In this document: positions 19,514-24,422 of the stretch, in pieces
Position numbering within the stretch: position 1 is the stretch's first letter
Layout: each line of letters starts with the position of its first letter
DNA from: Paramarasmius palmivorus
Lineage: Eukaryota > Basidiomycota > Agaricomycetes > Agaricales > Marasmiaceae
Assembly: GCA_037176845.1 (NCBI GenBank)
Contig: JAYKXP010000340.1
Coordinates: 1 to 24,422 of the forward strand
Direction: 5' to 3'
DNA length: 24,422 nucleotides
Notes under the pieces: model-generated
Told to the model about the DNA's origin: nothing
Seen by the model: the letters and a program-made list of their open reading frames with translations, nothing else
The model's database searches: none
Translations under genes and position numbers: made by a program

Positions 19514-21139
19514 TGCTTGTCCATTTGCTTCAGCTCGAATAGCAGCAATCAGCTTGTCAACAGTTATTCCTTGTTTGATTCACTGATATACGGTCATAAA
19601 AACAGCTGTGTTTGTTGAATTCAATGATTGGGGAACTGATCGCAATTAATGCATTCTTGAAACTGATCATCCGAAATAGTGATGTTTCGTGATGTGAGGT
19701 TCGTTTCGGATATTGAGGAGTTCGTATTTTGTTCATTGACTTTGCCAACGTCGTTGCAAGATAGATTGTATAGCTTGCGTTCCGGTGTGCTTCTGTCAAA
19801 GGATTCTTTGTGTCATAATCCTTCTTTAATCCTGTCCATAATGCTTGTGATGTCTTCGCATTTCGATATCTTCGAGTATGGTGTCCGGCAATTTTCCAAC
19901 AATTGCGTTGGGTGGGGGGCCTTCATAAGATCGGCATCTGCGTTCTCCTTCTTCTGCAGTTGTCAGGTACTTCCCATACCCTATCGACTTTGCTGCAAGG
20001 TTTCTTACACGCATTGCCCACACATGCCCAATTTGAGCCAGCGTCCTTTAAACTTGGTACTGTCGTTAAATGCTTTGACTGCTTTAGACGCCATATTGTC
20101 TTCTTCTTCGTCTGAATCAAATGTTTCTTCCTTTGGTGGTCTCTTGGGGAGTTGTTAGTGTTCTCGGTTTGGGGTTTAGGACTATGGCATGTGGCGATTA
20201 TGGTGATCGTCCTTCTCTTCGTCGGCAGGTGTTCCTTTGTCTTCTTCAGATAAGGTTTATCAGTATACTTCTGATTCACTGTATCTGAGTATTCTTTTTC
20301 CTGCTCTTGTTCTTTCTGGGTCCTGTTTCTTCTTTATCGGATTCTTCAGCTTATCCTAATCCCTTTTCGAACTCTTCTGCTAGTTCTGATGTCTTCTTCA
20401 AACAGTTTCTTCCTGTGAAGCTGATGTTCCCACTGGTTGGGAATACTAATGGTGTGGTTCTGGAACTGTTGTTCGTAGTCCGTTTCCTCGAAAGACTGTT
20501 TCGTTGTGATCGTTCTCAATCCTTAAATTTCCAACTAATAACGTTCCTTTGGAGTCCTGACTCGATTTCTTCTGTTTGGACACGGTTGTTATTCGCCAAA
20601 GTTTCCTCTTCCGTTTGTGAGAAATTAAGTAACAATCTCGTAGTTCGTCAGACGTTGAACTGATGAGATGTGGCAATGAAACACAGATTAAATCTGTTCG
20701 AAAGTGTGGGGTTGTGCGGAAAGTTACTGGTGGTGTGCAATCCTCCAAAAGGCCTCTGTCTCTAGAAGGTTACGCGATGGATTCCTCGATGGATGTGATG
20801 ATATGCTCTGGTGCTGTCCCGATGGACTGCTGTTCTACTGCCTACTGGCTGTAGGTTGCCTGCTAGGATTCCTGCTAGGGTTCCTATCCTCGTAGTTTTG
20901 TCTGGGTTCGAACGTTGCCTGATACTGGGGTACTGCTTCTGGATTGATAACGGCTACCTCTATTCGGAACCCATACATAGTCCATTAGTCCTTTGCTTTG
21001 GGTAGGGGATATTCTGGCGTCCCTGCTCGCCAAGCGATATACTATCTTGGTTATTGGTCTTGGGGATATTACAGGCGTCCCAAAACTCGCCAGTATACAA
21101 TATGAATCGGTTTATTATATGGTTCGGATAAGGTTTATA
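19514..21139 (-). pseudogene. N-terminal gag and leader of the block B element, frame broken
   Basis: Several overlapping minus-strand frames carry pieces that fit one Gag protein. One holds ALWTGLKKDYDTKNPL, typical of the capsid part of copia Gag; another holds LPDTILEDIEMRRH. They shift frame at short homopolymers, and block A shifts elsewhere. The start codon is probably near 20.9 kb. The leader from about 21000 to 21139 contains the paired repeat. Confidence 0.5.
21005..21098 (-). repeat. Paired direct repeat in the retrotransposon leader (block B)
   Basis: Imperfect 37-38 bp copies at 21005-21042 and 21062-21098, both containing GATATT, GGCGTCCC, CTCGCCA and TATAC. Counterpart of 3572-3666. 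Confidence 0.7.
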
Positions 21140-21156
21140 GACCGGGGACCATAACC
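21140..21156 (-). other. Primer-binding site (block B)
   Basis: The minus strand reads GGTTATGGTCCCCGGTC next to the 5' LTR. It differs from block A at two positions and otherwise shows the same fit to the initiator tRNA-Met anticodon arm. Confidence 0.65.
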
Positions 21157-21524
21157 TGTCAGAGTTTTAGATTGAAACTCGTAGCAGCAGATAGCGCAGA
21201 GTAAGCTCGAATAAACGATAGCTGAATGACCAGAGGGGTTGAGAGAAACACAAGATGAAACTGATGTGATTCAATGTGGTATGTAGGGTTGTCTGTCTAG
21301 CTTTATACCTGAGTGAGGGATAAAAGATATCCTATAAGGTACGAGAATAGATACTAAGTAACTAGAAATAATCTGCACAGTCAGTTTCTGTAACTGTCAG
21401 TAAATGAGTGATACAAGCGGTCAAAGCTTATGTTCTATCGTAATATTTGCTTCTTTGTTAATGTGGCATAGGCGGAATAAGTGAAAATAACTTGTCAAGT
21501 ACATACTATATTTAGATTCCAACA
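21157..21524 (-). repeat. LTR (5' LTR of the block B element)
   Basis: 368 bp, TGTCAGAG to TTCCAACA, followed by CTCAG. It aligns with the other three LTRs with scattered indels. Confidence 0.88.
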
Positions 21525-21529
21525 CTCAG

Positions 21530-21918
21530 GAAGGCAGACACGGCTATCCCCATCCAGTGACACTTGCACTGCAGCCAATTGGACTGGGGCAGGATCGCCT
21601 ACTGATAGCTGGAACTAGACATCTAGTATATGTTCTGTACGTAATGCGAAGGCTCGACGAACTTGTAGGATAATACTACGTTTACTCAGACGATACAGTG
21701 CGCGTTTCAAGGGGAGATGATGGGGAAACGACAAAGGAAAAAACTGAGGCGCTTGCTATGTTTGTGGCGGGAAACATCGTGGCCGGCGTGATTCCGGACA
21801 AATGAAAAGCCATTCCCTCTCTACTTAGGCAGTTTCCACACTTCAAGACCCCGTTCAAAGCAGAGAAAATCAGCCCTCTGGTGCGTTGCTACTAAATCCC
21901 ATAAGATCTTCACATCTG
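21530..21918 (-). pseudogene. 5' exons of the interrupted gene (block B copy)
   Basis: Counterpart of 4103-4477 but with many more indels; even the start codon region is altered (CTTCACATCTG against CTTCCATCTG). No frame longer than about 30 codons follows the block A model. Probably the same gene seen through poor sequence. Confidence 0.35.
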
Positions 21919-22316
21919 ATGAATCCAATGACCAAAATTGTATGCCTTCAGGAGTGACTGTACGCAAGGCTCCAGAGCGTCACCTCCCACATACGTGGAA
22001 GGATGTCATCGAGCGGTTGTCAACACGGTGCGTGGTTTTATCTCTCTAGAGGGTGTAAACACAATCCCAGATACTCATTCCTTGACTCAGGTCAAGACGG
22101 TTCGAGATGGCAGGGGGTCCATACTTGTGTGGGAATATGTTGGCTTCCAGATAGTTTATTTACGTTGCAAGCTTGAACAGGTTGCTTCAAGTTGTTCAGC
22201 GACAGAACCCTTGCTTTCTATCTCTTCCAGTGTGACAGAGAAATATAACCTTTGAAAGGACTGTTATGGTTGGATAGGTCCCAACACGTTTATAAACAAT
22301 CGGTTGTGCTGATAGG

Positions 22317-23089
22317 TATACTCATACCCTTGCGACCAGCTCTGCGCCACTTGGACGCCCGGAGGAGGACTTGATATGTTTGGAACAATATTGTGCACAT
22401 AGCAAACAAACCCGACTTGCCTACGGTACTGTTGTCTGCCTCTCTCAGTTCCGGGTGTGGCAGGAAGGTGATGCACAGCAGGGAATCCAGTGGCAACGTG
22501 GAAGATCTGAAACGTGAAATCGAGTTCCTGAAAAGCCAACACCTATTGGATGTAACGGTTCGTGCCTCGGTGCATTGAGTTAGATGACGAAGCTAGGGGT
22601 TCTGATACATGTCGCAGGAGCAACGACAGCTACTCCAGCGTCTAGCGCTTTCGGAGAACTCAACTGGGAGACTTGGGATATTTATCTGAAGGCTGTGAGC
22701 GACAATTTGGACCTGCACAATGCTCAGAAGGAACAGGTAACAAGTTCTGATGTTTCTACCAATTGCTTCCGCTGTTAACAGCCCTTGGCATGGCATATCA
22801 GGTGTCGTTAACTGTTTTGAGGGAGAATGTCGCATGTCAGTTGTGTACTGGAGTATTGGTGGATGCTGTTGTGTAAGTGTCTTGTGTTGCATTGGGACAA
22901 ATACAAGGACTGATTTAGTACGTGACCAGTTTGGCTGGATGCGGTCATACCTTTTGCGAGGGATGTATCAAACAAAAGTGCTGGGAACGCCGTAAATGTC
23001 CCTCCTGTAATGAACCTATTGAAACTGTTCCACAAGTGAATCACATTGCTCGCACATTGGCCCAGCTCGTTGACCACAGGTGCCACTGA
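22317..23089 (+). pseudogene. RING-finger gene, block B copy with a frameshift
   Basis: Exons matching block A at 22483-22551, 22618-22736, 22802-22872 and 22930-23089, and an upstream exon too noisy to place. The last two exons, holding the RING cysteines and histidine, are identical to block A. The second coiled-coil exon is 119 nt instead of 120 and carries a changed stretch (CTGGGAGACTTGGG at about 22663-22676), so the frame breaks. The next donor is GTAACA instead of GTGAAC. Either this copy has decayed locally or the patch is a consensus error. Confidence 0.6.
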
Positions 23090-23326
23090 TAGTCAGAGGC
23101 AAGTCAGGGGACATTGGCCTTGGACGGTTGACATTATTCATTGCTTCTCTTGTGTATGGGGATACTAGTATACAGACGTAGTCGGAGTGTAATCAAGTTT
23201 ACAATGCAAAGCTGCCTATGTTAAAATCACGGCCAGCCACGGTGTTTGAATCGAAGAAAGTTGAATTGATATATGTATCGATACCAGCCAAAACTTCACA
23301 AGTGAATACTGTGTTATCGTAGTAAA

Positions 23327-23910
23327 CTAAGTTAGAGTAGCAAGTAGCTCTCCCCTGCACTTTTTTTCGCTCGCATTGCATGATGAATTCTTGACCATAT
23401 AAATTAATAAAAAAATTTATTGGGCCACTTGACTGTACTGCCTGTGCATCCTCAAGTTCTTGGTCGAGGTCGGAGAAGCTCTGGGACTCAAGCTTTGTGA
23501 TAGTTTCGTCCATCCTGGCGAGCTCACTCTACGGAGGCTAAGAATGATACTGGTTTCATGGGACAACTGAGGACACTTCGACGCGTTTTTTCCTCGATCT
23601 CTTCCTCCAGTTTCTTGTGTTTTTCCTTGTTGAAAGTTCACCTGATGTTTCAAGTCTGTGAGGCAATAAATATAAGAAAGCTGTTCACTCCACCATGGGT
23701 GCAGGTTTTTTAAACTCTGTTGAGGATCAGAAAGAGTCTTGATGATTGTATATGTGTTATCGTTAGTGTAGAAACGCCAGGCAGAGGTGATTAAGCCGAG
23801 TTGTCTTCTGTCTCTCTTGACATAAGGAATCTCGCGTTGGCTAACAACTACGCCGAGGCCGCTTTTGAGTGGCATTTCTCGACGTCTGCAAGAGCTCGTT
23901 TGACGTTCAT
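23327..23910 (-). pseudogene. Coiled-coil gene, block B copy with indels and an A+T-rich patch
   Basis: Counterpart of 5868-6414. The codon that is TAA in block A is TTA here. However, exons 1 and 3 contain several one-base indels, and an A+T-rich patch at about 23391-23425 replaces ten bases of coding sequence. The frame cannot be followed from start to stop. Confidence 0.5.
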
Positions 23911-24257
23911 CCGCATTGTGAATTAGCTGGTGACCAGGGTGATGAAGACGGTAGACGCGAGAAGGACTTCGGGAAAGGGCTGGGTATGCTTCGGCTGTAG
24001 GATTCATATCGTTGTTATCTAGACCATGGGCAATGGATCGGGGTGGCTAAAGGGTTCAAGCGATACTCGTCTATGCCCTTTCCATATTTGGTTTGGGTGG
24101 AAATAGCGAAAAGTTACAGTTTGAAATAGCGATATGTCCTCTCAATTCTGATTTACAATTTATACACCCGTACCAGCTGATGCTTACACAAAGTCACTGG
24201 GGGTCATGACCGGGGTCACATTGCAAAGTATCAGAGTCAAGTCCAGGGTAGTCCTAG

Positions 24258-24264
24258 TCTCACT
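24258..24264. repeat. Target site duplication, left side of the second palindrome copy
   Basis: TCTCACT, in the same flanking sequence as 6754-6760. Confidence 0.65.
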
Positions 24265-24422
24265 CTCTTCAGTCACCCCCCATATAGGACCTAATAGGTC
24301 CATCTCTTGAGGTGAGCAGTTGGGCATATTAGGTGGTTTTTTAGTTGTGGTTTCCTCAAATAGGCAATACCTCACGCCTAAGCCTGCACATAGGCTTTTT
24401 CCTGGAATTCAGCTATATTGAG
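24265..24422 (+). mobile_element. Start of a second copy of the palindromic element, cut by the window end
   Basis: Matches 6761-6919 with scattered indels, including CAGTCACCCCCCATATAGGA and the hairpin-capable GGACCTAATAGGTCC. It begins at the same base of the same flank as the first copy, so it is the same insertion carried by block B rather than an independent one. Confidence 0.9.

Larger units (their letters stand above)
17895..21524 (-). mobile_element. Gag-only LTR retrotransposon, copia-like (block B copy)
   Basis: Minus-strand element of 3.63 kb, the better preserved of the two copies. In its own order: 5' LTR 21157-21524, primer-binding site 21140-21156, leader with a paired direct repeat, gag-like region from about 20.9 kb to 18287, polypurine tract 18260-18268 and 3' LTR 17895-18259. 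The gag stop lies only about 27 bp from the 3' LTR, leaving no room for pol. Flanks CGCAG (left) and CTCAG (right) are probably a 5 bp target duplication with one error. Terminal-repeat gag-only elements (TR-GAG) are described in plants and would depend on a related full-length element for polymerase and integrase. Confidence 0.85.
17492..24264. repeat. Block B, direct repeat of block A
   Basis: Copy of 1-6760 in the same orientation. It is cleaner than block A between about 17500 and 20000 and noisier between about 21100 and 22450 and after 23260. About 22480-23255 is nearly identical to block A. Left of 17492 the sequence is the single-copy region upstream of the 183-aa gene. Confidence 0.95.

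Noticed and set aside
17492..24264. Repeat-induced point mutation as the cause of the differences between the blocks
   Set aside because: The differences are mostly single-base insertions and deletions and low-complexity replacements, not a C-to-T or G-to-A bias.

Overview
The window reads as a TE-rich accessory region of a basidiomycete nuclear genome, most likely a mushroom-forming agaricomycete. The basis is the compact introns (44-66 nt, GT..AG, CTRAY-type branch sites) in several hand-built gene models, and a 939-residue protein whose layout matches a family I know from many Agaricomycetes genomes. I see no rRNA, tRNA or CRISPR. I cannot name the species.

Layout. Block A (1-6760) recurs in direct orientation as block B (17492-24264), so the sequence repeats with a period of about 17.49 kb. 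Each block holds, in order: the 3' part of an interrupted minus-strand gene; a 3.6-3.7 kb minus-strand LTR retrotransposon; the 5' exons of the interrupted gene; a plus-strand RING-finger gene; and a convergent minus-strand coiled-coil gene. Next comes a 4.9 kb palindromic mobile element, complete at 6761-11685 and just begun again at 24265. It has two 2.39 kb inverted arms, a 140 bp spacer and a 7 bp target duplication. Between the palindrome and block B lies clean single-copy sequence with three intact multi-exon genes: a 939-aa Trp-motif protein (minus, 11966-14992), a 250-aa orphan (plus, 15593-16448) and a 183-aa orphan (minus, 16592-17254).

The retrotransposon has matching LTRs (TG..CA in its own sense) and a primer-binding site that fits the anticodon arm of initiator tRNA-Met, as in Drosophila copia. 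It also has a polypurine tract and a gag-like reading frame with one CCHC zinc knuckle. It has no visible protease, integrase, reverse transcriptase or RNase H, so it looks non-autonomous and gag-only. In both blocks it sits at the same splice donor, so the insertion predates the duplication or the two blocks are one locus seen twice.

Sequence quality matters here. Blocks A and B differ mostly by scattered one-base indels and by unrelated low-complexity runs. Quality is best toward the middle of the window and worst toward its ends, which looks more like uncorrected long-read consensus than decay. Many frameshifts in the blocks are therefore probably technical. The two blocks could be a real tandem duplication, the overlapping ends of a circular or tandem 17.5 kb unit, or an assembly artefact.

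The most interesting object is the palindromic element. It has no recognisable transposase, near-identical outer arms, a diverged centre and, in each arm, an array of self-complementary 12-mers (AGGYANNNRCCT) that could be protein-binding sites.
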